DNA of 64,000 nt from Sporomusa acidovorans (GTDB lineage: Bacteria; Bacillota; Negativicutes; Sporomusales; Sporomusaceae): assembly GCF_900101845.1 (NCBI RefSeq), contig NZ_FNAM01000024.1:1-64000 (forward strand). Direction: 5' to 3'. Both the position numbers and the translations under genes were made by a program. Below are positions 18,731-28,295 of this stretch, piece by piece. Each line of letters opens with the position of its first letter. The first letter of the stretch is position 1. Under the pieces are notes generated by a model, which was not told the DNA's origin, searched no databases, and saw only the letters and a list, made by a program, of their open reading frames with translations.

Positions 18731-18923
18731 CGCTGGCCCCTCCTTCTTTTCTCTTTAGTATTGTTTAGTAGTAAACGAATAATATATTTGATACTTTTTA
18801 TATCATATTATACTCATTTATATCTAACATGATACTACAAACATCAAAAAAGTCAATAATTTCCATTATTTAACACATAATTAAATATAAGTATTTACAT
18901 AAACGTAAAAGTTATATTTAGTT

Positions 18924-19022
18924 CGACGTGAGCAGTAGCTAGGCGGTAAAAATCCGTTATGGGCTTAGTAGTCGGAACCATTAACTAAACAGCAAGGGTG
19001 TCCTTCGTGAAGGGAAATACAC
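18924..19022 (+). mobile_element. Group II intron 5' fragment (domain I remnant)
   Basis: The stretch contains a run of segments typical of domain I of bacterial group II introns: a GGTAAAAATCC turn, ATGGGCTTAGTAGTCGGAACC, then GCAAGGGTGTCC and a CGTGA loop. I recognise the order and wording from intact introns. No reverse transcriptase or domain V follows, so this is a truncated relic. Confidence 0.5.
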
Positions 19023-19450
19023 AAAATGGAATTTTACGTAAAGGTTCGCCCCTTTATCTCAAGCAATGTCAAACACCTATCATTGGGATAAAAGTCAGAT
19101 AAAAGTACTTGACAAATTAAGAATAATGAGGCAGTCCGATAAATGCGCTTCCATAAACCACAAAACTCAGTAGTCGCGCTAGTTTGCGGGGCTCCTGGCT
19201 TTTGTTCCGCGCGTTTATGCAATTTATACATGGGAACTTATGCATAAACCTGCAAAATCAGTTATATGTATCCAACTCTTTCTTACAGTGGCAATTTTCC
19301 ATCCTTCTTCTTTGAAAAGGCCCGCTCCAAAGGTTTTACGGAATTTTGGATTTCGGGAATAACAAAGTATTTTAAACAAAACCGCAGGATATAGTGCTGT
19401 AATATAACACCTGCCGCCCATTACTGATCCAGTAAATCAAAGCTTTCATT

Positions 19451-19843
19451 TTATAATCGGTTAGCAACGTCCATCGCAGCGTCAAAAGTGTCCGCTATGA
19501 TTTCTATACCCTGTAATCCATTGACATCATTGAAATCAACATTGCATTCAATTGCTTCTCTCTTAGCCACCTGGATATTTGTATCGAAGATAGCTGTTAT
19601 TATTCCTTCATCCTGAGAAAAGCTTTCCTTTTCTTGTACAAAATAAGGCTGCTTCATTCGGGGCAGTCTTATCGTCCCCCCGTGCACAGTATTACCAACT
19701 TCCACACCAATCCAACGATTATTAGCATCCAAAAGTAAGTTTCCTGTAACATTAGTAAGTGTACTTACAATAATGCCATCAAAATCTCGAAAATAAATAT
19801 AAATCAGCGCCCCGTTTTTCTGCTTTTCAAATGTAATTCTCAT
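19451..19843 (-). CDS. Hypothetical protein, 130 aa
   Basis: A soluble, beta-rich protein of 130 residues with no motif I recognise. It begins MRITFEKQKNG and lies six bases downstream of another small gene (19850-20284), so the two are probably co-transcribed. A weak ribosome binding site (AAAGGG) lies about ten bases before the start. The pair is isolated between an intron relic and a broken IS630, which suggests horizontally acquired genes, possibly an effector/immunity pair. That is only a guess from size and pairing. Confidence 0.5.
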   Translation of the reverse strand: MRITFEKQKNGALIYIYFRDFDGIIVSTLTNVTGNLLLDANNRWIGVEVGNTVHGGTIRLPRMKQPYFVQEKESFSQDEGIITAIFDTNIQVAKREAIECNVDFNDVNGLQGIEIIADTFDAAMDVANRL

Positions 19844-19849
19844 ACATAT

Positions 19850-20284
19850 CTACCCTTTCACCCCTTTATTACTCAACATTTGCTTACCTCTTATCTTTCC
19901 TGCCCGAGCTATCATCTTGCGCCGCACATGACCAATGCATCGTTTATTGCCAGTATAAAGTGCGACCTGTTCCTTGTCTTGATACGCAATGTCCCGGTTG
20001 TTGCTCCATTCACGGTAACAGCGTACACGGTACCCATCACCGGTCGCCTTTATCAGCAGACGAATAAGCCGTTTGTGTCTCTTAAATCCGTAACGAGTAA
20101 AAAAGAATTCAAATTCCCTATAAAATGGCATATGAGGCCCAAACAGTACTGCTTGACACTCGTCAAATTCACGTTCTTCCTCTTGAGAAAAGTCTGTCAG
20201 GTCATGATATCCGCAGTAAAAGCCACATGGGCCATCGCCATCATAGCGTTCAAAGTGAATGAGGCGTTGCCTTCCATTCTTCAT
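19850..20284 (-). CDS. Hypothetical basic protein, 144 aa
   Basis: Start at ATG 20284 after GGGGGAG. The first 60 residues are acidic/aromatic (HFERYDGDGPCGFYCGYHDL). The C-terminal half is strongly basic (many Arg/Lys, ending in a KGVKG tail), which could bind nucleic acid. No family recognised. First gene of a two-gene unit with the 130-residue protein downstream. Confidence 0.5.
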   Translation of the reverse strand: MKNGRQRLIHFERYDGDGPCGFYCGYHDLTDFSQEEEREFDECQAVLFGPHMPFYREFEFFFTRYGFKRHKRLIRLLIKATGDGYRVRCYREWSNNRDIAYQDKEQVALYTGNKRCIGHVRRKMIARAGKIRGKQMLSNKGVKG

Positions 20285-20453
20285 CTATCTCCCCCACTAC
20301 TACTTTTCCGTCTAACTACCAATATTGCCCTATTTTCTTAAGGACCTTCTCACTATATATAACGTGTTAAACAATTCATCGTAACCCCTATTTTCTTTTG
20401 GATAGATATGGTATATTTTATGTATCCATACTACTAAAAGAAAAGGTGCTTGA

Positions 20454-21214
20454 ATGAATAAACTTGAAAGTCAAATACAAGATGTAACTAATGCGATGAA
20501 ATCAACTAAGAATCGTCGTATGTTTGAAAGGTATCAAGCAGTTAAGCTTTACTTGGAAGGTCACAAAATTATTCATATTGCTAAAATTATAAACAAAGAC
20601 CCGAGGATGTAGGCTTTCCTGCCGAGATGAATTGGACCTGTCCATTAGTCGCTGAATGGATTCAGCGTCAGTTTGGAATCAAGTACACTGATCGTGGAGT
20701 ATTGGATTTGCTGCGGGATCTCGGGTTTAGCTGTACTCGCCCTACCTATACATTAGCCAAAGCAAATCTTGAAAAACAAGAGGAGTTTAAAAAAATTTAG
20801 CAACCTCAAAACTCGCTTGTTAAATGATGACGTTGACCGGATTCTTTTTGAAGATGAGGCAATGATTCGTGATTACCAGCTATAGGCCGTACCTGGTTTT
20901 TAAAAGGACAACAGAAGGTTATTCCTACGTAGGGTAAACATCAGGGGGTTAAATTAGTTGGAACATTGGACTACGAATCCGGCGAGATATTTTGCGTGGA
21001 AGAAGAGCGTTATGATGTACAAGTATTTCTGGAATTTCTAAAAAAGGTACTTTTAAAATATCCGGGCCAACGAATTGTAATGGTACTGGATAATGCTAAA
21101 ATTCATCATTCTAAACTACTTGTACCATTCCTTAACGAACATGAATATGAGTTGGAATTAGTATTTTTACCACCATATAGCCCGAATCTCAATCTTATTG
21201 AAGGTGATAGATAA
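20454..21214 (+). pseudogene. Broken IS630-family transposase
   Basis: Three pieces in different frames together read as an IS630 transposase. The N-terminal HTH starts at ATG 20454 (MNKLESQIQD) and stops early near 20612. A middle winged-helix piece (WTCPLVAEWIQRQFG, DRGVLDLLRDLGFS) follows. The C-terminal catalytic part has the DDE elements VLDNAKIHHS and LPPYSPNLNLIEG before a premature stop at 21214. At least two frameshifts and a truncated end make it inactive. I could not define terminal inverted repeats. Confidence 0.85.
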
Positions 21215-21581
21215 TTCGACAATGCTAACAAAAGCCCCAGTTTATGGGAGACAAAAGTGAGGTGAAGCTATTAGCAACATAATTCAATAAGTATGGAAAA
21301 CACACACAGACTTTTAATGTGTTGTAAAAATGGCAAGCAGCATTTCCGCGGCCAAGCAAAATATGCTGCCCTATTTCATGCGCCCTGAAGAAGGTTTAAC
21401 CTTCCGGCGCGCATATATAAACAATTTTATTATAAAGTATCTGCCAAAAAACGTAAACCTACATAATAATTAGGATGAGTTTCATATCTACTTTCTGATT
21501 TTTCTATTTATTTGTATCGCAAGTAATGATCTAACAGTTGGCTTTACGTAAATTTTAATTCACTGGGGAGAAATGACAGAG
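21215..21581. other. Non-coding stretch upstream of the C69 dipeptidase
   Basis: This holds the decayed 3' end of the IS630 copy and then an AT-rich leader. A hairpin-like stretch at about 21,340-21,415 (GCGGCC.. / CCTTCCGGCGCGC) is weak. The promoter of the dipeptidase gene should be near 21,490-21,550. Confidence 0.35.
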
Positions 21582-23086
21582 ATGAATAAGCATGGTTTTA
21601 AGATTTTTTTGTCTGGGGTAGTAGCGTTAGCAATGATTTTTGGCGCGTTTCCCGGTATTTCGTTTGCCTGTACATCCATACTTGTCGGTAAAAATGCTAC
21701 TGCAGACGGGTCAGTCCTGATTTCCCGCAACGAAGATTATAAAACTTATTGTGCAAAACATTTTATCGTCCATCCGCGTACGGAGCGTAAAACGGAAACA
21801 GTATTTAAAGCAGGGGCAAATCAATTTACCTATTTGCTTCCCAAATTGTGCTACAAATATACCGCCACTCCTGATGCGAACTTCAAGGAGGGGCCGATGG
21901 AAGAAGCCGGGATCAATGAGTTTCAGGTCGGCGTGAGTGCGACGCAAAGCGCCTCTTCCAACCAAAGGGCTAAGGCTGCCGATCCGTTCGATGAAGAGCA
22001 CGGCTTGACGGAAGCCTCCATACCGTCTGTAATTTTGCCGGTAGTTAAAACGGCGCAGGAAGGGGTGGAAGCACTCGCCAAAATAGTGGAGGCGAAAGGA
22101 GCCGGGGAAGCATTTGGTGTATCTATCGCGGACTCGAATGAAATATGGTACTTTGAAGCCGGCTCGGCACATCATTGGGCCGCTGTCAGGGTTCCTGACG
22201 ATAGCTATATGATTGTCGCCAACCAGTTAAGAATCACCAGCGTTGACTTAAGTGATAAGAAAAATTATATGGGGTCAAAGGATTTGATCAGTTTTGCCAT
22301 AGCAAAAGGCTTGTATAATCCGCAAACAGACGGTGCGTTCAATTTTGCCAGGGCCTATGGAACAGATAACGACCATGATCGTGTATACAATTATCCCAGA
22401 GTATGGTGGGGGCAGAAAATGCTGACTCCGTCAGTTCACCAAGAACCGGGCGGCAATACATTCCCTGTATTTATGAAAACAGACAAAAAACTCGGCTTGC
22501 AGGACGTAATGTCCGTATTGCGGTCACACTACGACGGAACGGAATACGATCCCTATGTCCCGGGATATAAGCCGCTGCAGGGTAAGGGGTTCCGGCCTAT
22601 TTCCGTTACCCGTACAGTAGAATCGCATGTTATTCAGCTGAGGAACTGGCTTCCAGACCAAATCGGCGGCGTGCAGTGGATTGCTCTGGGGCATACGGCG
22701 CTCAGTGTTTATGTTCCTTTTTATGCAGGAATTTCCGATACGCCGGAAAGTTACCGGCTGGGGATTGACGTTAAGGATGACAAGTCGGCATACTGGACAT
22801 TCCGCACCATGCAAACTTTAGCCAATACCAATTTCACCGAATATGCAAAAATCGTTATTCCCGAATGGCAAAAATTTGAACAACAGGAATTGCAGGAGCA
22901 AAAAAATATTGATGCGGCGGCTTTAAAAATATATAACAACGATCCCGCCAAAGCGCTAAATTCCTGACTGGCTATGTGAATAAAACGGCAACGACGGCTA
23001 TGGCAAAATCGCACGAGCTAGAAAATATCCTCATTACCAGTATGACTAAGAAGGTTCAGCCTGATGTATCCTTTCAAGGGCTATAA
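21582..23086 (+). pseudogene. Secreted C69-family dipeptidase with a C-terminal frameshift
   Basis: The N-terminus has a signal peptide (hydrophobic core about residue 10-25) ending at GISFA, followed by Cys, the nucleophile exposed by cleavage in C69 (N-terminal nucleophile) dipeptidases. A conserved SVLISRNEDY follows. The main frame stops at 22967 after AKALNS. A one-base shift at the A-run near 22,958 opens a further 41 codons to 23086, starting FLTGYVNKTATTAMAKSHE, which look like the natural tail of this family. One missing A, real or a sequencing slip, explains both. If real, the product is about 40 residues short but the catalytic domain is intact, so some activity is possible. The start at 21582 is preferred; 21573 is the alternative. 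Confidence 0.8.
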
Positions 23087-23208
23087 GTCTTTTGTTAATT
23101 TTCAAAAAGAGCATGAAAGAATACTACATCCTTATTAACGACTCCGACAACATTGAACAGGTTCAGGGGACATGGACTTTGTCCTCGTTAAGTTCTGTCA
23201 ATTACTAA

Positions 23209-23468
23209 GTCAGGTAACGGTTCTCCGACTCACCACATTCCTTAAAATTTAAATCATCCATTACTACATTGATTCTTAAAGATGCACAAAGCTTCTGCCA
23301 AATTCCTAAAGATTTGGCAGAAGCTCTATGTTTCACCATACTAATGATACAGTTCCAGACTAGCAAGGGAAAACTTAAGGACAGGCACATTTCAAAAGTA
23401 TTAAATCTGCCATGAAACAGGGAATCTGCTCGCGCGTTTTTTTATACCATCAATAGGCAAATCAAGAA
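23209..23468 (+). repeat. Direct repeat A (about 260 bp)
   Basis: This is nearly identical to repeat B at 23,741-24,006, starting GTCAGGTAACGG and ending in CAATAGGCAAATCAAGAA. It contains a 14-base perfect stem (AGCTTCTGCCAAAT / ATTTGGCAGAAGCT). The two copies bracket a transporter fragment. Confidence 0.85.
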
Positions 23469-23719
23469 CCGTCCTGTACTTGCTTACGGCACCAAAGAAA
23501 ATTGGGGCTGGACCCACGGCATAATGTGTCAACGAACCACATAAGCTCGATAAAAATGCTAAAGATAATACTACTAATAAAGCAAGTAGGGTGGCAACCA
23601 TGAAACTCCTGTAATTTAAAGTCTGCCAGCCATGGGATAAAGCCCAACTTTGACAAAAAATTAGCCATCGCAATGAGACTCCCCATCCATACAAACGTAT
23701 CCCATGCCTCCTTTTTCAT
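23469..23719 (-). pseudogene. DASS-family (divalent anion:Na+ symporter) transporter fragment
   Basis: On the minus strand, the frame from 23719 gives KKEAWDTFVWMGSLIAMA and LSKLGFIPWLAD. A second frame then gives ATLLALLVVLSLAFLSSL and YAVGPAPIFFGA. Together these read as the C-terminal third of a CitT/DASS carboxylate transporter, with one frameshift and no start or end. It is sandwiched between direct repeats A and B, so rearrangement probably destroyed the gene. Confidence 0.65.
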
Positions 23720-23740
23720 TTAAAACATCCTGCCATATGA

Positions 23741-24006
23741 GTCAGGTGACGGTTCTCTGACTCACCACATTCCTTAGAATTTGAATTATCCATTACTATA
23801 TTTATTCTTAAATGCACAAAGTTTCTGCCAAATTCCTAAAAATTTGGCAGAAGCTCTATTTTTCACCATGCTAATGATACGGTTCTGAAAATGTAGACCA
23901 GCAAGGGTAAACTTAAGGACAGGCACATTTCAAAAGTATTAAATCTGCCATGAAACAAGGAACCTGCTCGCGCGTTTTTTTACGCCATCAATAGGCAAGT
24001 CAAGAA
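23741..24006 (+). repeat. Direct repeat B (about 266 bp)
   Basis: Second copy of repeat A, same orientation, offset by 532 bp, with scattered substitutions and a few short indels. The internal inverted repeat around TTCTGCCAAATTCC / ATTTGGCAGAAGC is kept. Confidence 0.85.
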
Positions 24007-24226
24007 GAACGTAAATCGCTCTCGCGATGGCTTTGGCTTGTTCCTTTTCTAGAAAATATTCGTATAAAAAAATTGGCAGTATGCTCTTTTTGTGGTATAG
24101 TTTAATTAAAAAGCTACTAACATTTGGAGTTATAAGTAGAAAATGACCTATTGAAATTCCATAGCTGGGCAGCCCGCGATTTCCTTCTTCTAGGCAATCA
24201 AAAATTTTGCGCGTAGATAACTTAGA

Positions 24227-24265
24227 GGCTAACCTTGCAGATTCTGCTGTGAGGTTAGCCTTTTT
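24227..24265 (+). terminator. Orphan strong terminator
   Basis: GGCTAACCT pairs with AGGTTAGCC, followed by TTTTT. No gene ends just upstream on the plus strand, so it may close a lost gene or a small RNA. Confidence 0.55.
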
Positions 24266-24378
24266 GCGCGCTTTCCGATTGAACCCTTCAAGAACCGTCA
24301 CTATGACAATAGATATCTTTCTAGTTGCTTTTTTCACATGCAGTTGTTACCTTTTTTACTACAGGGAAAAGGTTCCGA

Positions 24379-25056
24379 TTACTCATGTGTATCTTCCCCT
24401 TCGTCATCCTCCCCACCAGTATCAACAGTTAAAAAATCAGTAATCAGACAGCACACATCCCCCTTAGCATCCATTCCCCAAAAGGTTGGATAAGACCCAT
24501 CGCCGAAACCGCTGGAAAAGGCTGCTATATTGCAAGCAGAATCAGGAAGCACTACATTCGCAGTAGAATAGGTATATACATAACTGTCATCCAAAGCCTT
24601 TTCCAAATCAGGCCACATTCCATCCTCAAATCCATCCGCTAGCTTTTGAAGAGCCTTACAAGCACACTCGTCCATAAAGCCGCCTGTCCCACTGTCAACA
24701 CCATAGCCAAAAAATTCATCATCACCCAACGCTTCTGCCGCTTGCCCCGCAATAAGCGCAAGCTCAAAATGCGCTGGCAGTTCCTTGGTGAAACGGATTT
24801 CTGCAAAAGCCACTCTTTTGTCGGTATCAATATGGTGAATGTACAATATCACCGGATAGCGGCCTGCCGCTACTGCTCTGGCAAAAGGCTGAGTTTCAAA
24901 AAGCATAAGCGGGTCATTTGCCACAATCTTACCTGTAGGAAGATAGATTTCACCTAAAGGCTGTTCTTTGATATATTCATCCCATTTACTGTTTTTGAAA
25001 AACTCTACAGTATGACCTGTGCGTAACGCTTTCATTAATTCGAATTCAGTATCCAT
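24379..25056 (-). CDS. DUF4241 domain protein
   Basis: A 225-residue protein carrying the DUF4241 hallmarks: a beta strand with KRVAFAEIRF, then FELALIAGQ, and the block FGYGVDSGTGGFMD (about residue 117-130). The C-terminus is acidic (GGEDDEGEDTHE). DUF4241 proteins are often found with polymorphic-toxin immunity genes, so this may be an orphan immunity protein (inference from family context, not from neighbours). The start at 25056 has GGGGGAAA upstream. The gene lies 15 bases downstream of the secreted protein gene, suggesting one transcript. Confidence 0.75.
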   Translation of the reverse strand: MDTEFELMKALRTGHTVEFFKNSKWDEYIKEQPLGEIYLPTGKIVANDPLMLFETQPFARAVAAGRYPVILYIHHIDTDKRVAFAEIRFTKELPAHFELALIAGQAAEALGDDEFFGYGVDSGTGGFMDECACKALQKLADGFEDGMWPDLEKALDDSYVYTYSTANVVLPDSACNIAAFSSGFGDGSYPTFWGMDAKGDVCCLITDFLTVDTGGEDDEGEDTHE

Positions 25057-25071
25057 GATATTTCCCCCGCA

Positions 25072-25563
25072 CTACCAGTATTTATTCTTCAATTTATCAT
25101 ATATTCCCATCAACTTCACTTCGCCACTATATTTTAACACCACATTGGTAACTACCCATTTCTCATCCTGATAAGCCAGGATAAATATATAGCGGTCGGT
25201 GTCCTCATGCTTGGGGGAGGTGCATTTTTCGGCTTCTTCCTGAGTGGCAAATTCTTCATAATAGCTGATTTTGGCAATTTCCAGTTTCCCAATATACGGG
25301 TTAACCAAGGAATCATTTTTGCGAATATCAATGGTGTAATCAGGACTGAGTGTATAGTGGATTCTCTTCCAGACAGGCGGCTTTCTTTTATTAAGTTCAA
25401 AAATCTGCTGATTCTTTGCTTCATAGGTAGCAAGAGCCTTATTAACCTCCGTCCTAACATACTCCTTAAATGAATCTACGACTTCAGCCTCACTTGGCGC
25501 AGCAAAGGCTAGGTTGGAGAATACCAATACTAGAACTAAGGTTAACAGTAAGACTTTTTTCAT
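25072..25563 (-). CDS. Secreted hypothetical protein
   Basis: It encodes about 163 residues with a clear signal peptide (KKVLLLTLVLVLVFSNLAFA, cleavage after AFA). The mature part is alpha/beta with no motif known to me. I chose ATG 25563, nine bases after GGAAGGG; starts at 25569 and 25581 are possible. A truncated second copy lies directly upstream at 25,599-25,859, with the same pattern of YIG..L.I.K..YYE and YQ..KWVVT. The gene therefore arose by tandem duplication. Confidence 0.65.
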   Translation of the reverse strand: MKKVLLLTLVLVLVFSNLAFAAPSEAEVVDSFKEYVRTEVNKALATYEAKNQQIFELNKRKPPVWKRIHYTLSPDYTIDIRKNDSLVNPYIGKLEIAKISYYEEFATQEEAEKCTSPKHEDTDRYIFILAYQDEKWVVTNVVLKYSGEVKLMGIYDKLKNKYW

Positions 25564-25598
25564 AGACATCTTCCCTTCCATTTCCTCGCTAAGAATAC

Positions 25599-25859
25599 CT
25601 ACTGCAGATAGCCCACTTTAGGCTCAATCTTCAATACATCATAAATACTGTTTGTTTTCAGATCGCCGCTATATTGCAACTCTGCTTTAGTGACTACCCA
25701 TTTATCCTCCTGATAGGCAATGATAAATGTATAGTGTTTGATATCCCGATATTTGGGTGAAACACATTGTTCAGCTGCTTCTTTGCTGGAAAAATCCTCA
25801 TAATAGTTGACTTTATCAATTTTTAGTATTCCAATATATGGTCTAATCCCTGTCGCCAA
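25599..25859 (-). pseudogene. C-terminal half of a paralogue of the secreted protein
   Basis: About 86 codons aligning by eye with the last half of the 25,072-25,563 product (RPYIGILKIDKVNYYEDF versus NPYIGKLEIAKISYYEEF). The signal peptide and first half are missing, replaced by a malQ-like tail. The first codon is a TTG with no ribosome binding site. Confidence 0.7.
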
Positions 25860-26055
25860 ACCTTGACCACTCTCTAAGCCGTTTCGCTGCCTCAGGTGAC
25901 AACTCTCGCTCTAACCGCCAGCTCCAGTTATCCCCCACCGTACCCGGTGTGTTCATGCAGGCGGCTGAATCCTCATCAAGTAGTTTAGAAATTCTTTGGC
26001 AGAAACTTGCATCATCTTTTCCCGTAATTAACCTATATCTAAGTTGATCATCCAT
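25860..26055 (-). pseudogene. malQ-like (4-alpha-glucanotransferase) C-terminal fragment
   Basis: The frame 26055 to 25843 ends with MNTPGTVGDNWSWRLERELS and a following AAKRLREWSRFG. This closely resembles the extreme C-terminus of MalQ enzymes (MNTPGT..NW.WR). The first 30 residues do not look like MalQ. It is probably a fusion scar, since it abuts the truncated secreted-protein paralogue. Confidence 0.6.
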
Positions 26056-26454
26056 CTAAATTCCTCCCTTTAGAAAACTATGTTGTCGCACTTCACAATC
26101 CGTTTAGATTGGTCCATTGGGGAACAAAGAAGACTACTTTTAAAGCAAGTTATGGTTATTTTCTTTGTCTATTTGACTTTATCCTGCATATTAGAACAAA
26201 ATATAATCCTTCGTTTTAGCCTTAACACTCAGCGGGAGTCATTTACATTGAAACCTCAATAATTTTATTAATACCGATAACTTGTAATACACAAACTTAC
26301 TTGTCGGTCCGTGTGGCTGCCGCTGGTGAATTTAATACAATTTTTTCACGTACCTCGTTCAGCGACTCCTGTATGTATCCATTTTTAAACTGTAAAAGTC
26401 GGGTTATAGCATATTCTTCCAGAGTGAATAGGAAAATCTTAGCTTTAATCAAGG

Positions 26455-26570
26455 TCACCGCGCCGCCTTTTATTGAATGAGGCGGCTTTTTAGTTTCCCC
26501 CGCCGTGGCCAGTACGCTCCCCTGCCTGACAGACTATAGTAACCAAAACAAGCTTACGATGTACGGGCAC
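26455..26570 (+). repeat. Partial repeat copy R4 of the composite element tail
   Basis: Shares the hairpin-plus-T-run and the CCGTGGCCAGT.CGCTCCCCTGCCTG segment with R1, R2 and R3, but lacks the toxin half. Confidence 0.6.
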
Positions 26571-26680
26571 AAGGATTGCTTATAGTAAGCCGTCTTACAA
26601 AACATATCCACCGTCCCCTGTCCTACTTTTTTTAATTTTTTGTGTCAGCAACCCCGTCCCCCTGACACAGGGAGCAGACA

Positions 26681-26720
26681 ATGAACTGGGTGTCCATAAT
26701 GGACACCCAGTTCATTTTTC
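26681..26720 (-). terminator. Perfect 17-bp palindrome followed by a T-run
   Basis: ATGAACTGGGTGTCCAT and its exact complement are separated by one base, and TTTTC follows on the plus strand. On the minus strand it lies about 95 bases past the end of the PDDEXK gene and could terminate it. The near-zero loop is also typical of cruciform or mobile palindromes. Confidence 0.45.
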
Positions 26721-26810
26721 TTGAATACAAGGCTTCTTGAAGATAATCCGTACAAGGAATAAAATCCTCCCTTAATTCCTCTTGCCTTTCAGCTACAGCC
26801 AAACAGAACA

Positions 26811-27821
26811 TTATTTCATTCGGCTCTGGATATCTTCTACAGACGGCAATTGTTCTTTTAGTTCATCCGGAAGATCACTCGTAACTCTATACTCACTCAC
26901 GCCAATGGGTTTGCTCATATCCTTTAGCGAATATTCGGCAACCAAATCATTTTTGCTCTTACAAAGTAAGAGCCCAATGGAAGGGTTATCCACGTCTTTT
27001 TTAAGCATGCCATCAACTGCTGACAGATAAAAATTTAATTGTCCAGCATATTCTGGCTTAAATGCTCCTGTCTTCAATTCAATTACAACATAACAACGAA
27101 GATTCAGATTGTAAAAAAGCAGGTCTATGTAAAAATCATCTCCACCAACATTAAGATGATATTGGTTTCCTAAAAATGCAAAGCCTTTTCCAAGTTCCAA
27201 AAGCAGCCTGGCAACATTTTTCACCAGAGCTTCCTCAATATCCCTTTCAATCATATCTTCCTTAAAAGTTATGAAGTCAAATATATATGGATCTTTCATT
27301 GTCTGCTGTGCCAGCTCGCTCTGCAGAGCCGGTAGACGATGATCGAAATTCGAAACCTTATCAACAAGCACCTGCCGCTCATAAAGCTTACTCTCGATTT
27401 GATGCACCAAAACATTACGCGACCAGCCATTTTCAATGGCTTTTCTCGCATACCATATATGAATGTCTCGATCTTTTATTTTGTCCAAAAGAGCAATATT
27501 TTGATACCACGGTAATTGTGCAAGTACCTCTTGCACAATTACAACATCTGGAAATACAGTGGCAAGCTTTGCCATATATTTTAAATTGCGAACAGAATAG
27601 CCTTTCGCCGCCGGAAATTCCAGTTTTATGTCCCGTGATAAATTGTCGATAAATTTATTTCCCCATGCCTTATACTCATTGATAACCTGCCCAATATGAT
27701 AATACAACAAGATAAGCGTACTATTAACACTTAAGACTGCTTTATATTGCGCGGCTTTAATATCTTGTTTTATACCCTCAATAGTTTTTAAATATTCATT
27801 ATCATCTATCAATAATGACAT
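26811..27821 (-). CDS. YhcG/DUF1016-type PDDEXK nuclease
   Basis: This 336-residue protein has the DUF1016 N-terminal helical region (LILLYYHIGQVINEYKAWG, about residue 35-53; GYSVRNLKYM, about 75). A C-terminal PD-(D/E)XK fold is marked by DDFYIDLLFYN and YVVIELKTG (about residue 228-255), where D, E and K form the predicted active site. DUF1016 proteins are common near restriction systems and mobile elements; their substrate is unknown. Start at 27821 follows GGAGGAAG. It is a stand-alone gene in the island. Confidence 0.85.
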   Translation of the reverse strand: MSLLIDDNEYLKTIEGIKQDIKAAQYKAVLSVNSTLILLYYHIGQVINEYKAWGNKFIDNLSRDIKLEFPAAKGYSVRNLKYMAKLATVFPDVVIVQEVLAQLPWYQNIALLDKIKDRDIHIWYARKAIENGWSRNVLVHQIESKLYERQVLVDKVSNFDHRLPALQSELAQQTMKDPYIFDFITFKEDMIERDIEEALVKNVARLLLELGKGFAFLGNQYHLNVGGDDFYIDLLFYNLNLRCYVVIELKTGAFKPEYAGQLNFYLSAVDGMLKKDVDNPSIGLLLCKSKNDLVAEYSLKDMSKPIGVSEYRVTSDLPDELKEQLPSVEDIQSRMK

Positions 27822-28202
27822 ATTCTTCCTCCAAACTTATTACTCTCACAATATATATTTTTTAAAACTCCATCGAATATAGATTAACACATCACACAAT
27901 ATTTTTCTATAAGTCTCAAAATTTGTATATTATTTGCGACATTTTATAAGAATTATTCATTTCCGTATATGGCAAATGTCCATAATGAACCTCCTCCTAA
28001 AAAAACACAAAATGGGCAGTTCATAAAAATCTCCCTGACCGCAGTTCATACTCGACGTTTGGGCCCTAGCTGGTTATGAATGACTCCCTATTCCATCTGT
28101 CAGTGGGTAAGCGCCTCCCCAAGAGCTGCTAGAGGCGATCAAAAAATCATCCAAAATGCAAAGGAAATAAGGAAGACGGGATCATTATGACGATGACATG
28201 GA
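27822..28202. other. Gene-poor AT-rich stretch
   Basis: Upstream region of the PDDEXK gene. I see no gene; 28,075-28,180 may hold a decayed reading frame. Confidence 0.35.
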
Positions 28203-28290
28203 AAGCCACGGGGACGGTGGTTGCGTCTTCATTTAAGACATTTCACCGTCCCCGTGGCTCTTCTTGTCAATAACTCCGTCCCCCTGACAA
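28203..28290. repeat. GGGGACGG hairpin (dispersed REP-like element)
   Basis: AGCCACGGGGACGGTG (28203-28218) pairs perfectly with CACCGTCCCCGTGGCT (28243-28258). It is followed by a second small hairpin CTTGTCA / TGACAAG with CCGTCCCCC in its loop. Related pieces occur at 815-865, 23,160-23,200, 26,592-26,669 and 28,640-28,705. Confidence 0.7.
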
Positions 28291-28295
28291 GTCTC

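Larger units (their letters stand above)
26056..26810. other. Gene-poor stretch with repeat copy R4 and palindromes
   Basis: No gene is supported. It contains a diverged partial copy of the R1 tail (26,455-26,570: GCCGCC..GGCGGC hairpin, then CGCCGTGGCCAG), a GGGGAC-type hairpin at 26,642-26,669 (TGTGTCAG / CTGACACA) and a perfect palindrome at 26,681-26,715. Confidence 0.5.

Noticed and set aside
19034..19421. Two minus-strand open frames between the intron relic and the 130-aa gene
   Set aside because: No ribosome binding site, odd composition and no recognisable motif.
23209..24006. The two repeats as a CRISPR array
   Set aside because: Repeat units are 260 bp, only two, and the gap holds a gene fragment.
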